From the NCBI GenBank assembly GCA_021801255.1, contig JAJYYH010000061.1, positions 1 through 33,260 of the forward strand: DNA of 33,260 nt. Direction: 5' to 3'. This stretch comes from Pseudomonadota bacterium. GTDB taxonomy: Bacteria > Pseudomonadota > Alphaproteobacteria > Acetobacterales > Acetobacteraceae. A program made the position numbers and the translations under genes. The first letter of the stretch is position 1. Every line of letters begins with the position of its first letter. Shown here piece after piece: positions 10,833-19,656 of this stretch. The notes under the pieces were generated by a model. That model was not told the origin of the DNA. It did not search any database and saw nothing but the letters and a program-made list of their open reading frames with translations.

Positions 10833-11404
10833 GTGAAGCGCTCGATCGCCGCGCTGTGGTCGCCACATTGCTCGCCGGGCGCGATGATTTGCTGGTGGTG
10901 AGCGGGCTTGGCTCGGCAACCTATGATGTCGCGGCTGCCGGCGACCGGACGGAGAATTTTTATCTCTGGGGCGCGATGGGAGGTGCCGCGATGGTCGGGC
11001 TTGGCCTCGCGCTCGCGCAACCCACGCGTCGCGTGCTGGTGATCACCGGCGATGGCGAAATGTTGATGGGGATGGGCGGGCTTGCCACCATCGGGGCCAG
11101 CCAAGCCGAGAATCTTTCGATCGTCGTGCTCGATAACCGCAGCTTCGGCGAGACCGGCGCGCAGGCGAGCCATACCGCGCACGGCACGGATCTCGCGCTG
11201 GTCGCCGCGGGGTGCGGCTGGCGCGAGACGCGGCGCGTCGCCGATCAGGCGGGGCTCGTCGGCCTCGCCGCGGCGCTGCGCACGCGCGCGCTCTTTGCGG
11301 TTGTCGAGATTGCGCCGGGAGAAAAGCCGCGCGTGCTGCCGCCCCGCCATGGCGCGCTGCTGGCCGCGCGCTTCCGTGCCGCACTCGGGATCAGCGATCC
11401 ATAG
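10829..11404 (+). CDS. Thiamine-diphosphate decarboxylase, PP-domain subunit (ComE-like)
   Basis: The 191-residue partner of the preceding gene, carrying the cofactor-binding domain: GDGEMLMGMGGLATIG from residue 74 and LDNRSFGETG from 101, the GDG-to-N motif that holds Mg2+ and the diphosphate. YLWGAMGGAAMVGLGLALA (45-63) is also typical of the beta subunit of sulfopyruvate decarboxylase and of phosphonopyruvate decarboxylase. Its ATG overlaps the stop of the PYR subunit, which predicts equal amounts of both chains in a heteromeric enzyme. The stop lies 12 nt from the convergent phaZ stop. Cytoplasmic. The substrate is not shown by sequence. Confidence 0.8.
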   Translation: MSEALDRRAVVATLLAGRDDLLVVSGLGSATYDVAAAGDRTENFYLWGAMGGAAMVGLGLALAQPTRRVLVITGDGEMLMGMGGLATIGASQAENLSIVVLDNRSFGETGAQASHTAHGTDLALVAAGCGWRETRRVADQAGLVGLAAALRTRALFAVVEIAPGEKPRVLPPRHGALLAARFRAALGISDP

Positions 11405-11416
11405 GTCATCATCGGA

Positions 11417-12775
11417 TCAAGGGTCCGTGGCGGCAATCATCGCGCGAATTTCAGGATAGATCTCGCTGCTCCAGCGCCTGCCACTGAACACGCCGTAATG
11501 CCCGATGCCTGCCTGCAAATGGTATTTCTTGCGCTCGCGCGGCAGATTGGTGCAAAGATCGAGCGCGGCGCGGGTCTGGCCGATGCCGCAGACGTCATCG
11601 CGTTCAGCTTCGACGGCGAGGAGCGCGGTTGTGCGAATGGCGTGCGGGCGGATCGGCCGGCCGTGCCAGGTGAGTCGGCCTTGCGGCAGGAGATGCTGCT
11701 GGAAGACGTGATGCACGGTCTCGAGATAAAATTCTGCTGGGAGATCCATCACCGCGAGATACTCGCCGTAGAATTTACGATGCGCCTCAGCCTTGCCGAG
11801 TTCGCCCAAAGCGACGTTGCGCCATTGCCGCCAATGCGCCGCGACATGGCGCTCCAGATTCATCGAGACAAAAGCCGCCAGTTGCATGAAACCCGGATAG
11901 ACACGCCGCCCCGCGCCGCGATGGCGCCAGGGCACACGGGCGATGACGTTTTTCTCGAACCATTCGAGCGGTCGGGAACGGGCGAGGTCATTGACGCGGG
12001 TCGGGTTGACGCGGGTATCGATCGGGCCCGCCATCAGCGTGAGGCTGCGCGGCAAGGCGATGTGGGCATCCTCGGCCATCGCCGCGACCGCCGCGAATGC
12101 CGGCACCGCAGGCTGACAGACCGCGATGACATGCGCGCCGGGGCCGATCGCGGTGACGAAATCGATGATGTGATCGATGAAGGAAGAAAATCCGAAGCTG
12201 CCGGCGGCGAGCGGCACGTCGCGCGCGTTGATCCAGTCGGTGATATAGACGTCGTGCTCGGGCAGCAGCGTTTCCACGGTATTGCGCAGCAGGGTTGCGA
12301 AATGGCCCGACATCGGCGCGATGATCAGTACCCGCGGTTGCGGCGTCGGCATTTTTTTACGAAAATGCAACAATACACCGAACGGCGTACGGGCGATCTC
12401 TTCCTCGATGATCGCCACCGACTCGCCGGCCAGCCTTGTCGTTTCGATACCAAAATGCGGCCGGGCATGGGTGGTCTCGGTATGGCCGAGCAGGTCGAAG
12501 GCGCCGGCGAGAAAGCCCAGGGGAAGGCTCGCCGGCCAGGCGCCGGCAAGGGGGCGTAGGAGCGAGCTTGCCCCGCGCGCCAATACCCGCCAATGCGCTA
12601 GCGCATCGGCGTGGAGATGATAGAGTGGGTAGAGCAAGGGATCGAACCCATAGCCCAGTTCGGGAGCGGCGAGGGCGAGCCAATCGGCAATTGTCTCTTC
12701 CCCGGCGGCGAGCGATAGATCGGTAGCGCTATCGAGCATCGAAGCCTGCGTCCCCAATTTGTTCCATCGCCACAC
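11417..12775 (-). CDS. phaZ: Intracellular polyhydroxyalkanoate depolymerase
   Basis: A 452-residue alpha/beta hydrolase of the intracellular PHA depolymerase family, which mobilises stored polyhydroxybutyrate granules. The nucleophile motif is VCQPAVP with Cys220, the cysteine used in place of serine in this family. The DWINARDVPL segment and the C-terminal HYGVFSGRRW with a probable catalytic His are also family features. No signal peptide is seen, in line with a cytoplasmic enzyme. The start is uncertain: GTG at 12775 gives MWRWNKLG, resembling the family opening, while ATG at 12739 is 12 codons shorter; neither has a strong ribosome binding site. No other PHA genes are in the window. Confidence 0.9.
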   Translation of the reverse strand: MWRWNKLGTQASMLDSATDLSLAAGEETIADWLALAAPELGYGFDPLLYPLYHLHADALAHWRVLARGASSLLRPLAGAWPASLPLGFLAGAFDLLGHTETTHARPHFGIETTRLAGESVAIIEEEIARTPFGVLLHFRKKMPTPQPRVLIIAPMSGHFATLLRNTVETLLPEHDVYITDWINARDVPLAAGSFGFSSFIDHIIDFVTAIGPGAHVIAVCQPAVPAFAAVAAMAEDAHIALPRSLTLMAGPIDTRVNPTRVNDLARSRPLEWFEKNVIARVPWRHRGAGRRVYPGFMQLAAFVSMNLERHVAAHWRQWRNVALGELGKAEAHRKFYGEYLAVMDLPAEFYLETVHHVFQQHLLPQGRLTWHGRPIRPHAIRTTALLAVEAERDDVCGIGQTRAALDLCTNLPRERKKYHLQAGIGHYGVFSGRRWSSEIYPEIRAMIAATDP

Positions 12776-12953
12776 CTTTTCAACCCATTTTCCTAAGATT
12801 GCCCCAAACGGCGCGCCGGCGCAAAGGGGGGCTGCGCAAAATCATCGCGGGCGTGCAAAAAAATCGGTTGCGCCGGGGCCAGGATGCCGCTATTGCCCCG
12901 TCCGGGTCACGCCCCCCCACCGGGGCGCTTCTCTTCTGTAAGGGAGAGCCGTC

Positions 12954-14141
12954 ATGGCACGTCTCGTCACTGCTCCGTCGCGGCCGCAATTGCGCCCGGC
13001 CAATCCCCATTTTTCCTCCGGCCCTTGCGCCAAACGTCCCGGCTTTACAATCGAAGCGCTTTCCGGGGCGATTCTTGGCCGCAGCCATCGCGCCAAGCAG
13101 CCGAAAGCGCGCCTTGCCGAGGTCATCACCCGCTCGCGCGCGATTCTCGGGATGCCGGCTAACTGGCGCCTCGGCATCGTGCCGGCCTCCGACACGGGGG
13201 CCGTCGAGCTGGCGCTCTGGTCGCTGCTCGGGGCGCGGGGCGTCGACGTGCTCGCCTTCGAGAGTTTTTCCGAAGGCTGGGCCAATGACATCGTCAAGCA
13301 GCTCGGCCTCAAGGAGGCGCGAATTCTCTCCGCGCCCTATGGCAAACTTCCCGATCTCGCGGCTGTCGATCCGGCGCATGATGTCGTTTTTACCTGGAAC
13401 GGCACGACGTCGGGCGTGCGGGTCGCGAGCGCCGATTGGATCGCCGCCGATCGTGCCGGGCTGGCAATTTGCGATGCTACCTCGGCGGCGTACGCCATGA
13501 GGCTTGCGTGGGACAAACTCGATGTCGTCACCTGGTCGTGGCAGAAAGTGCTCGGCGGCGAGGCGGCGCATGGTATGCTGGCGCTCTCGCCGCGTGCCGT
13601 GGCCCGCCTCGAATCCTACCAACCCGCTTGGCCGCTGCCGAAAATTTTTCGCCTTACCAAGGGTGGAAAGTTGATCGAGGGAATTTTCCAAGGTGAGACG
13701 ATCAACACGCCGAGCATGCTTTGCGTCGAGGATGCACTCGATGGCCTGCGCTGGGCGGAGCGGATCGGCGGGCTGGATGCCCTGATCGCGCGCTCGGAAG
13801 CGAGTCTGGCCGCGGTTAGCGCCTGGGTTGCGCGGAGTAATTGGGCGGGTTTTCTGGCCGAGGATCCCGCAACCCGCTCCTGCACCTCGATTTGTCTCAC
13901 CATCATCGCGCCCTGGTTCATGGCGTTGGCGCCCGCGACCAAGGCGGAAGCGGCGAAGAAGATCGCGGCCTTGCTGGAGGCGGAAGGGATTGCTTTTGAC
14001 ATCGCAAGCTATCGCGACGCCCCGCCGGGTTTGCGCATCTGGGCCGGCGCCACCGTCGAGCCCGATGATGTCAAGGCATTGCTGCCCTGGCTCGATTGGG
14101 CCGAGGCCAGTGTGCGCGCGGATTACGGCGTTGTGGAGTGA
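12954..14141 (+). CDS. serC: Phosphoserine aminotransferase
   Basis: A PLP aminotransferase of 395 residues that makes O-phosphoserine from 3-phosphohydroxypyruvate and glutamate, the second step of serine synthesis. It matches the alphaproteobacterial/archaeal-like subfamily: opening [16 protein letters not shown] (15-30), [10 protein letters not shown] (147-156) and the PLP lysine Lys198 in [16 protein letters not shown]. The start is supported by AAGGGAGAG 6 nt upstream. serA follows after 5 nt, so the two serine-synthesis steps are co-expressed. The 178-nt region before it, shared with divergent phaZ, holds only a weak promoter-like pair (TTGCGC at 12868, TATTGC at 12891). Confidence 0.96.
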   Translation: MARLVTAPSRPQLRPANPHFSSGPCAKRPGFTIEALSGAILGRSHRAKQPKARLAEVITRSRAILGMPANWRLGIVPASDTGAVELALWSLLGARGVDVLAFESFSEGWANDIVKQLGLKEARILSAPYGKLPDLAAVDPAHDVVFTWNGTTSGVRVASADWIAADRAGLAICDATSAAYAMRLAWDKLDVVTWSWQKVLGGEAAHGMLALSPRAVARLESYQPAWPLPKIFRLTKGGKLIEGIFQGETINTPSMLCVEDALDGLRWAERIGGLDALIARSEASLAAVSAWVARSNWAGFLAEDPATRSCTSICLTIIAPWFMALAPATKAEAAKKIAALLEAEGIAFDIASYRDAPPGLRIWAGATVEPDDVKALLPWLDWAEASVRADYGVVE

Positions 14142-14146
14142 GAGAG

Positions 14147-15733
14147 ATGGCGAAAGTTCTGATCAGCGATAAGCTTTCCCCCGCGGCTGTTGCCATCTTT
14201 CGCAATCGCGGCATCGATGTCGATGTCCGCCCCGGTCTCTCGCCCGCCGAATTGCGCGCGATCATCGCCTCCTATGACGGGCTTGCCATTCGTTCGGCGA
14301 CCAAGGTCACGCGCGAATTGCTCGATGCCGCGCACAATTTGAAAGTCGTCGGCCGCGCCGGGATTGGCGTTGACAATGTCGATGTCAAATCCGCGACGGC
14401 GCGCGGCGTCGTGGTGATGAACACGCCTTTCGGCAACGCCATCACCACCGCCGAGCATGCCATCGCGCTGATGTTCGCGCTCGCCCGCCAGCTCCCGGAG
14501 GCCTCGCAATCGACCAAGGCGGGGAAGTGGGAAAAGAACCGTTTCATGGGCGTCGAACTCTTCGCTAAGACGCTCGGCCTGATCGGCTGCGGCACGATCG
14601 GCTCGATTGTCGCCGATCGTGCTTTGGGCTTGAAGATGAAGGTGATCGCCTACGATCCTTTCCTGACCGAACAACGGGCGGTTGATCTTGGCGTCGAAAA
14701 AGTCGTGCTTGAAGACTTGCTTGCGCGCGCCGATTTCATCACCCTGCACACCCCGCTTACCGAAGAGACGCGCAATATTCTCTCCCGCGCGGCACTGGCC
14801 CGGACAAAACCCGGTGTGCGCATCATCAATTGCGCGCGCGGCGGGCTGATCGATGAGCAGGCGCTCGGTGACGCGCTCCGCGCGGGCCATGTCGCGGGCG
14901 CTGCACTCGATGTTTTCGAGGTCGAGCCAGCGACCGAAAGCCCTCTTTTTGCCCTCGACAATGTCGTCTGCACGCCACATCTCGGTGCCGCGACCGCCGA
15001 GGCACAGGAGAACGTGGCATTGCAGGTCGCCGAGCAGATGAGCGATTTTCTGCTGAGCGGCGCGGTTGCCAACGCCATCAATATGCCCTCGGTCTCGGCC
15101 GAGGACGCACCACGGCTTAAGCCTTATATGGAACTTTGCCGTCAGCTTGGCGCATTCGCGGGCCAGCTCACGCGGATCAGGGAGGGTGTGCTGCGGCGCG
15201 TGACCATCGAGTATGAGGGCGCGGCAGCGGCGCTCAACCACAAGCCGCTGACCGCGGCGGCGTTGGCCGGACTGCTTTCGCCGATGCTCGCCGGGATCAA
15301 CATGGTGAACGCGCCGGTCGCGGCGCGCGAGCGCGGCATCGATGTCGCTGAGACCGTGCATGATCGGCCGAGCGAATACCAGACGCTGGTGCGCATCACG
15401 GTCGCAACCGACGAGCATGAGCGGGGCGTTGCCGGCACCCTGTTCGCGGGCGCCAAGCCGCGGCTGGTGGAAATCAAGGGCATCCAGGTCGAAGCCGATT
15501 TCTCGCGCCACATGCTCTATGTCACGAACGAGGACAAGCCTGGCTTCATCGCCCGCTTCGGCGCGCTGCTCGCCGAGGCCGGGATCAACATCGCGACTTT
15601 TCACCTTGGCCGCGCCGCCGCCGGGGGCGATGCGATCTGCCTGGTTTCGGTCGATGAGGATGTACCGGAGAGCGTGCTGGCGGCGGTGCGCGCGCTCCCA
15701 CTCGTCAAGCAGGCGGCAACACTCGAATTCTGA
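14147..15733 (+). CDS. serA: D-3-phosphoglycerate dehydrogenase
   Basis: Oxidises 3-phosphoglycerate to 3-phosphohydroxypyruvate, the first step of serine synthesis. The 528-residue length fits the long, two-regulatory-domain type. The nucleotide fold has GCGTIG (147-152). Catalytic residues are Arg231 (CARGGLIDE), Glu260 (FEVEP) and His278 (TPHLG). From about 320 comes the intervening domain, and the last 75 residues form an ACT domain (GFIARFGALLAEAGINIATF), where serine often inhibits this enzyme. AGTGAGAG before the ATG at 14147 is the ribosome binding site. It follows serC by 5 nt and ends at an 11-bp hairpin. Confidence 0.97.
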   Translation: MAKVLISDKLSPAAVAIFRNRGIDVDVRPGLSPAELRAIIASYDGLAIRSATKVTRELLDAAHNLKVVGRAGIGVDNVDVKSATARGVVVMNTPFGNAITTAEHAIALMFALARQLPEASQSTKAGKWEKNRFMGVELFAKTLGLIGCGTIGSIVADRALGLKMKVIAYDPFLTEQRAVDLGVEKVVLEDLLARADFITLHTPLTEETRNILSRAALARTKPGVRIINCARGGLIDEQALGDALRAGHVAGAALDVFEVEPATESPLFALDNVVCTPHLGAATAEAQENVALQVAEQMSDFLLSGAVANAINMPSVSAEDAPRLKPYMELCRQLGAFAGQLTRIREGVLRRVTIEYEGAAAALNHKPLTAAALAGLLSPMLAGINMVNAPVAARERGIDVAETVHDRPSEYQTLVRITVATDEHERGVAGTLFAGAKPRLVEIKGIQVEADFSRHMLYVTNEDKPGFIARFGALLAEAGINIATFHLGRAAAGGDAICLVSVDEDVPESVLAAVRALPLVKQAATLEF

Positions 15734-15742
15734 ACAGGGCAA

Positions 15743-15770
15743 ATGGGCGGCGGGTTCAGCCGCCGCCCAT
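15743..15770. terminator. Bidirectional hairpin between serA and the MFS gene
   Basis: A perfect 11-bp stem (ATGGGCGGCGG at 15743-15753, CCGCCGCCCAT at 15760-15770) with a 6-nt loop lies between two convergent genes. The stop codon of the MFS gene (15756-15758) falls in the loop, so the stem also encodes its last residues (DMGGG). No long T-run follows on either side; termination is inferred from strength and position. Confidence 0.55.
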
Positions 15771-16958
15771 ATCCTGCTGCCGCGCCTCACCGCCGAAGCC
15801 GATGAGCACCGCGATCAGCACGGCGACGATCCCAGCAACGCCCGCCAAAGCATAGCTGTAATTATGGTCCATGTGGTCGGCGATCGTCGATTGGATGGTG
15901 GCATTGGCGGACGCCAGCAGATTGCCGAGCTGATAGACGACGCCGGGAAACGTGCCGCGGATTTCGGGCGGTGAGATCTCGTTGAGATGGGCGGGAATGA
16001 CGCCCCAAGCACCCTGCACGCAGATTTGCATGAGAAACGCGCCTATTCCGAGCATCAGCGGCGTGCTACCAAAAGCCCAGAGCGGCAGCACCGGGATCGA
16101 GAGCAGGGCGGCGATGACGATGGCGACGCGGCGGCCGATGCGCTGCGAGAGTGTGCCGAACAACAGCCCGCCAAGCATGGCGCCTATGTTATAGATGATG
16201 GCGATCGCCGAGATCGTCGCTGGCGAAAGCTTATGCTGCGCGCCAAGGAAGGCGCTCGGGTAGAGATCCTGCGTGCCGTGGCTGAAGAAATTGAATGCGG
16301 TCATCGTCACGATGGCGTAAATTGCAAGATTGAGGTGCTGGCTAAGAACTTTGCCGAGGCCGGGGCGCGGCCCACGGGCCTGGCGGGCATGCCAGTCTGG
16401 GCTTTCGGGCACGTTGCGGCGGATATAGAGCACCAGTAGCGCCGGCGCGGCGCCGACCATGAACATCCCGCGCCAGCCGAGGAGCGGCATCGCGAGATAG
16501 AGGATCGAGGCGAGCAGATAGCCTGAAGGATAGCCCGCCTGTAAAATCCCCGAGACCGTGCCGCGCCACTTGGTCGGCACGCTTTCCATGGTGAGCGAGG
16601 CACCAACCCCCCATTCACCGCCCATGGCGATGCCGTAGAGCGCGCGCAAGACGATGAACGCGGTGAGCGAGGGGGCGAAGCCGGAGGCGAATTCCAGCAC
16701 CGAATAGGCTAGCACATTGGCCATCAGCGTCGGGCGGCGGCCGAAACGATCGGCGATACGGCCAAAGATGAAGGCCCCCACGGGGCGCATCGCCAGCGTC
16801 AAGGTTATCGCCCAGGTGACGGCGGTGATCGAGGTGGTGAAGGTGCTGGCGATGTCGCGGAGCACGAACACCATAATGAAGAAATCGAACGCATCGAGCG
16901 TCCAGCCGAGATAGCACGCAACGACGACGTGACGCTGCTGGAGAAGTCGATCCTCCAT
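15756..16958 (-). CDS. MFS transporter, carboxylate (lactate/sialate SHS-like) type
   Basis: A 400-residue major facilitator with about 12 hydrophobic segments. The MFS loop motif between helices 2 and 3 is GRIADRFGRRPTL (about 66-78). The opening CYLGWTLDAFDFFIMVFVL and GGEWGVGASLTMES are characteristic of the sialate:H+ symporter / lactate permease branch, so an organic-acid substrate and proton symport are likely. AGAGGAA precedes the ATG. It lies 68 nt downstream of the SDR gene on the same strand and probably belongs with the sugar-acid dehydratase and SDR, which suggests uptake of an aldonic acid or related carboxylate; this is inference. Inner membrane. Confidence 0.8.
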   Translation of the reverse strand: MEDRLLQQRHVVVACYLGWTLDAFDFFIMVFVLRDIASTFTTSITAVTWAITLTLAMRPVGAFIFGRIADRFGRRPTLMANVLAYSVLEFASGFAPSLTAFIVLRALYGIAMGGEWGVGASLTMESVPTKWRGTVSGILQAGYPSGYLLASILYLAMPLLGWRGMFMVGAAPALLVLYIRRNVPESPDWHARQARGPRPGLGKVLSQHLNLAIYAIVTMTAFNFFSHGTQDLYPSAFLGAQHKLSPATISAIAIIYNIGAMLGGLLFGTLSQRIGRRVAIVIAALLSIPVLPLWAFGSTPLMLGIGAFLMQICVQGAWGVIPAHLNEISPPEIRGTFPGVVYQLGNLLASANATIQSTIADHMDHNYSYALAGVAGIVAVLIAVLIGFGGEARQQDMGGG

Positions 16959-17026
16959 TTCCTCTACCCCCCAAATAATAGGCGTCTGCTAAACGTCGCG
17001 GCCGCCTTCAGCAAGACGGAAAAATT

Positions 17027-17776
17027 TCAGATTGTCCAACCGCCGTCGATCACCACTGCCTGGCCGGTCATGAAACGGGATTCGTCGGAAGCGAGATAGA
17101 CCGCAAGGGCCGCGATCTCCTCGGGCGCGCCGAGCCTGCCCATCGCCTGGCGCGCAACAAACGCCGAGCGCGCCGCCTCCACCGAGCCGGCTTGTGCGGC
17201 GTTGGCGGCGATACGGTCATCGAGGCTCGGCGTCTGGATGGTGCCGGGGCAGATGCAGTTGCAGCGCACGCCGCGCGCCACCGTATCGGCGGCGACCGAT
17301 TTGGTGATGCCGACCACCGCCGCTTTGCTCGCGCCATAGATGAAGCGGTTGGGCGCGCCTTTGATTGAGCCCACGGCGGAGGCCATGTTGATGATCGAGC
17401 CCGCGCCGCGCGCCAGCATCCCCGGCAGGAAAGCGCGGATCAGGCGGAACATCGCGCGCGCGTTGAGGTCGAAAGCAAATTGCCATTCTTCTTCGGTGGC
17501 ATCGAGAATATTACCCTGGTGGACGAAGCCGGCGCAGTTGAACAGCACATCGACCGTGCCCACCTGCGCCGCCGCGGCGGTGATTGCGCCCGCATCCATC
17601 ACGTCGAGCCGCTGCGTGGTGATGTGCGGCTCTTTGATCTCGGCGAGCTTCGCCTCGTTGACGTCGGTGGCGATGACATGGGCGCCCTCGGCGGCGAAAG
17701 CGAGCACGCTTGCCCGCCCGATCCCTTGCGCCGCAGCCGTGACAAAAGCGGTTTTGCCGGCAAGCCTTCCTGACAT
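17027..17776 (-). CDS. SDR dehydrogenase, 2-keto-3-deoxy-sugar-acid / hydroxyacid type
   Basis: A short-chain dehydrogenase of 249 residues. The nucleotide motif is TAAAQGIG (13-20), Asp38 after the second strand points to NAD over NADP, NCAG is at 80-83, and the catalytic set is Ser133, Tyr147 and Lys151 (YGASK). It resembles the SDR group that includes 2-keto-3-deoxy-L-fuconate dehydrogenases and BDH2-type hydroxybutyrate dehydrogenases. The start at 17776 is chosen for GAGGGGGAA upstream and the canonical N-terminus; the open frame runs longer into the dehydratase gene. It follows the dehydratase stop by 13 nt. A role in oxidising the 2-keto-3-deoxy acid made by that enzyme is likely but unproven. 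Confidence 0.85.
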   Translation of the reverse strand: MSGRLAGKTAFVTAAAQGIGRASVLAFAAEGAHVIATDVNEAKLAEIKEPHITTQRLDVMDAGAITAAAAQVGTVDVLFNCAGFVHQGNILDATEEEWQFAFDLNARAMFRLIRAFLPGMLARGAGSIINMASAVGSIKGAPNRFIYGASKAAVVGITKSVAADTVARGVRCNCICPGTIQTPSLDDRIAANAAQAGSVEAARSAFVARQAMGRLGAPEEIAALAVYLASDESRFMTGQAVVIDGGWTI

Positions 17777-17789
17777 GATGGGTTCCCCC

Positions 17790-19574
17790 TCAGTGATTAT
17801 TCCGCGATTCGCCGCGGGTGGTGATGATGTCGAGATAAAGTGTCGCGGGTTCGAGACAGGCGCCGGTGCCGAGTTGGCCCACCATGGAGCGATAGATTTC
17901 CTCCCAGGGCGTTTTGTGGTCGAGTTTGGGCGGGCTCCAGGCAGCGCGGCGAGCGGCGAGTTCATCCGCCTCCATCAGCACATCGACGCGCCGCGTGTTG
18001 AGATCGACGCGGATGCGATCGCCCGTGCGCAACAGCGCGAGCCCCCCGCCGACCGCCGCCTCGGGTGTGACGTTGAGGATCGAGGGCGCCGCCGAGGTGC
18101 CGGATTGCCGCCCGTCGCCCATCGTCGGCAGCGCATCGATGCCGCGCTTCAGCAGGGCGGCCGGCGGCTGCATGTTCACCACCTCGGCGCTGCCGGGATA
18201 GCCGACCGGGCCGCAATTGCGCACGATCAGGATCGAGTGATCATCGACGCCCAAATCCGCATCCTCGATGCGCGCGTGATAATCCTCCGGCCCCTCGAAA
18301 ACGATCGCCTTGCCCTCGAAGACATTGGGATGCGCGGGGTCAGAGAGGAAGCGACGACGGAACGCCTCGTCGATGACGCTGGTCTTCATCACCGCGCTCT
18401 CGAAGAGATTGCCGCTCATCACGACATAGCCGGCGTGCTCCCTGAGCGGGCGCGCATAGGGGCGGATCACCTCGCGATCGGGCTCGGGCAGGCCGGCTAA
18501 GTTTTCCGCCAGCGTCCGGCCCGTCACCGTCATCACCCCACCATCGATCTTGCCGGCCTCAAGCAGCTCTTTCATCACCGCCGGGACGCCGCCGGCGCGA
18601 TGGAACGCCTCGCCGAGGAAACGCCCGGCCGGCTGGCAATCGACCAAAAGCGGAATTTCCGGGCCCAGCCGCTGCCAGTCGTCGAGCGTGTGCTCGACGC
18701 CCATGTGCCGCGCGATCGCGATCATGTGGATGGGACAATTGGACGAGGCGCCGATAGCCGCCGCCGCCACTACCACATTCTCGAAGGCGCGCCGGGTCAT
18801 GATATCGGAAGGGCGGAGATTTTCCCCGACCATCGCGACGATCCGCCGCCCGGTCTCATAGGCCATCTGGCCGCGCTCGCGATAGGGCGCAGGAATGGCG
18901 GCGCAGCCAGGCAGCGACATGCCAAGCGCTTCGGCGAGGCTGTTCATCGAGGTCGCCGTGCCCATGGTGTTGCAATGCCCAGCCGAGGGGGCCGAGGAGG
19001 CGACCATTGCCATGAACTCATCATAGCCGATCTTGCCTTCGGCGTAGAGCTTGCGCCCCTCCCAGACGATGGTGCCGGAGCCCGAGAGCCTGCCCTGCCA
19101 CCAGCCATCGAGCATCGGCCCACCGGAGAGCACGATCGCCGGGATATTCACCGTCGCCGCCCCCATCAGGCATGCCGGCGTCGTTTTGTCGCAACCGGTG
19201 GTGAGCACCACGCCATCGAGCGGGTAGCCATGCAGCACCTCGACGAGGCCGAGATAGGCGAGATTGCGATCAAGCGCCGCGGTCGGGCGTTTGCCGGTTT
19301 CCTGAATGGGATGAAGGGGAAATTCGAGTGGCACGCCACCGGCGTCACGAATGCCATCGCGCACGCGATGGGCGAGGTCGAGGTGATGGCGGTTGCAGGG
19401 CGAAAGATCAGATCCAGTCTGGGCAATGCCGATGATCGGCTTGCCGGATTGCAGCTCCTCGCGCGTCAGGCCGAAATTGAGATAGCGCTCGATATAGAGC
19501 GCGGTCATCCCCGGATCGTGCGGATCGTCGAACCAGCGCCGGCTGCGCAGGCGCGGCAAATTTTCCTCTGTCAT
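17790..19574 (-). CDS. IlvD/Edd-family sugar-acid dehydratase (L-arabinonate dehydratase-like)
   Basis: A 594-residue iron-sulfur dehydratase. Cluster ligands are visible: Cys60 (LSPCNRHH), Cys128 (TTGCDKTTP) and Cys201 (GHCNTMGTA), with Lys130 in the position of the carbamylated Mg2+ ligand. The serine region GDGRQSGTSAAPS is near residue 480. Length and spacing match L-arabinonate/D-xylonate dehydratases, not the valine-pathway IlvD, which it otherwise resembles. The reaction is aldonate to 2-keto-3-deoxy-aldonate. The start at 19574 has GGAGGG upstream; the frame is open for 59 more codons that are not family-like. SDR and MFS genes follow on the same strand, forming a probable catabolic unit. 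The exact sugar acid cannot be told. Confidence 0.88.
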   Translation of the reverse strand: MTEENLPRLRSRRWFDDPHDPGMTALYIERYLNFGLTREELQSGKPIIGIAQTGSDLSPCNRHHLDLAHRVRDGIRDAGGVPLEFPLHPIQETGKRPTAALDRNLAYLGLVEVLHGYPLDGVVLTTGCDKTTPACLMGAATVNIPAIVLSGGPMLDGWWQGRLSGSGTIVWEGRKLYAEGKIGYDEFMAMVASSAPSAGHCNTMGTATSMNSLAEALGMSLPGCAAIPAPYRERGQMAYETGRRIVAMVGENLRPSDIMTRRAFENVVVAAAAIGASSNCPIHMIAIARHMGVEHTLDDWQRLGPEIPLLVDCQPAGRFLGEAFHRAGGVPAVMKELLEAGKIDGGVMTVTGRTLAENLAGLPEPDREVIRPYARPLREHAGYVVMSGNLFESAVMKTSVIDEAFRRRFLSDPAHPNVFEGKAIVFEGPEDYHARIEDADLGVDDHSILIVRNCGPVGYPGSAEVVNMQPPAALLKRGIDALPTMGDGRQSGTSAAPSILNVTPEAAVGGGLALLRTGDRIRVDLNTRRVDVLMEADELAARRAAWSPPKLDHKTPWEEIYRSMVGQLGTGACLEPATLYLDIITTRGESRNNH

Positions 19575-19627
19575 GGGGCCCTCCGTTTCCACCCGTTCGC
19601 GCGCGACACTGCCAGGAATGGCTTGGC

Positions 19628-19655
19628 AAGGCCAGGGGCCTGCCCTGGACCCGGC
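19628..19655. repeat. Dispersed GC-rich repeat, copy B (single hairpin)
   Basis: Half of the element seen in copies A, C and D: AAGG, then CCAGGG-GCCTG-CCCTGG (19632-19648), then ACCCGGC. The second hairpin is missing. It lies just downstream of the DUF815 gene stop (minus strand) and 54 nt before the dehydratase start, so it may separate the two transcripts. It reads in the same orientation as copy C. Confidence 0.6.
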
Positions 19656-19656
19656 T

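Noticed and set aside
11498-12559. A 353-codon open frame on the + strand
   Set aside because: Antisense to phaZ and low in complexity; treated as a shadow.
14123-15790. A 555-codon open frame on the - strand
   Set aside because: Antisense to serA, which has every catalytic residue. No recognisable domain in the antisense product.
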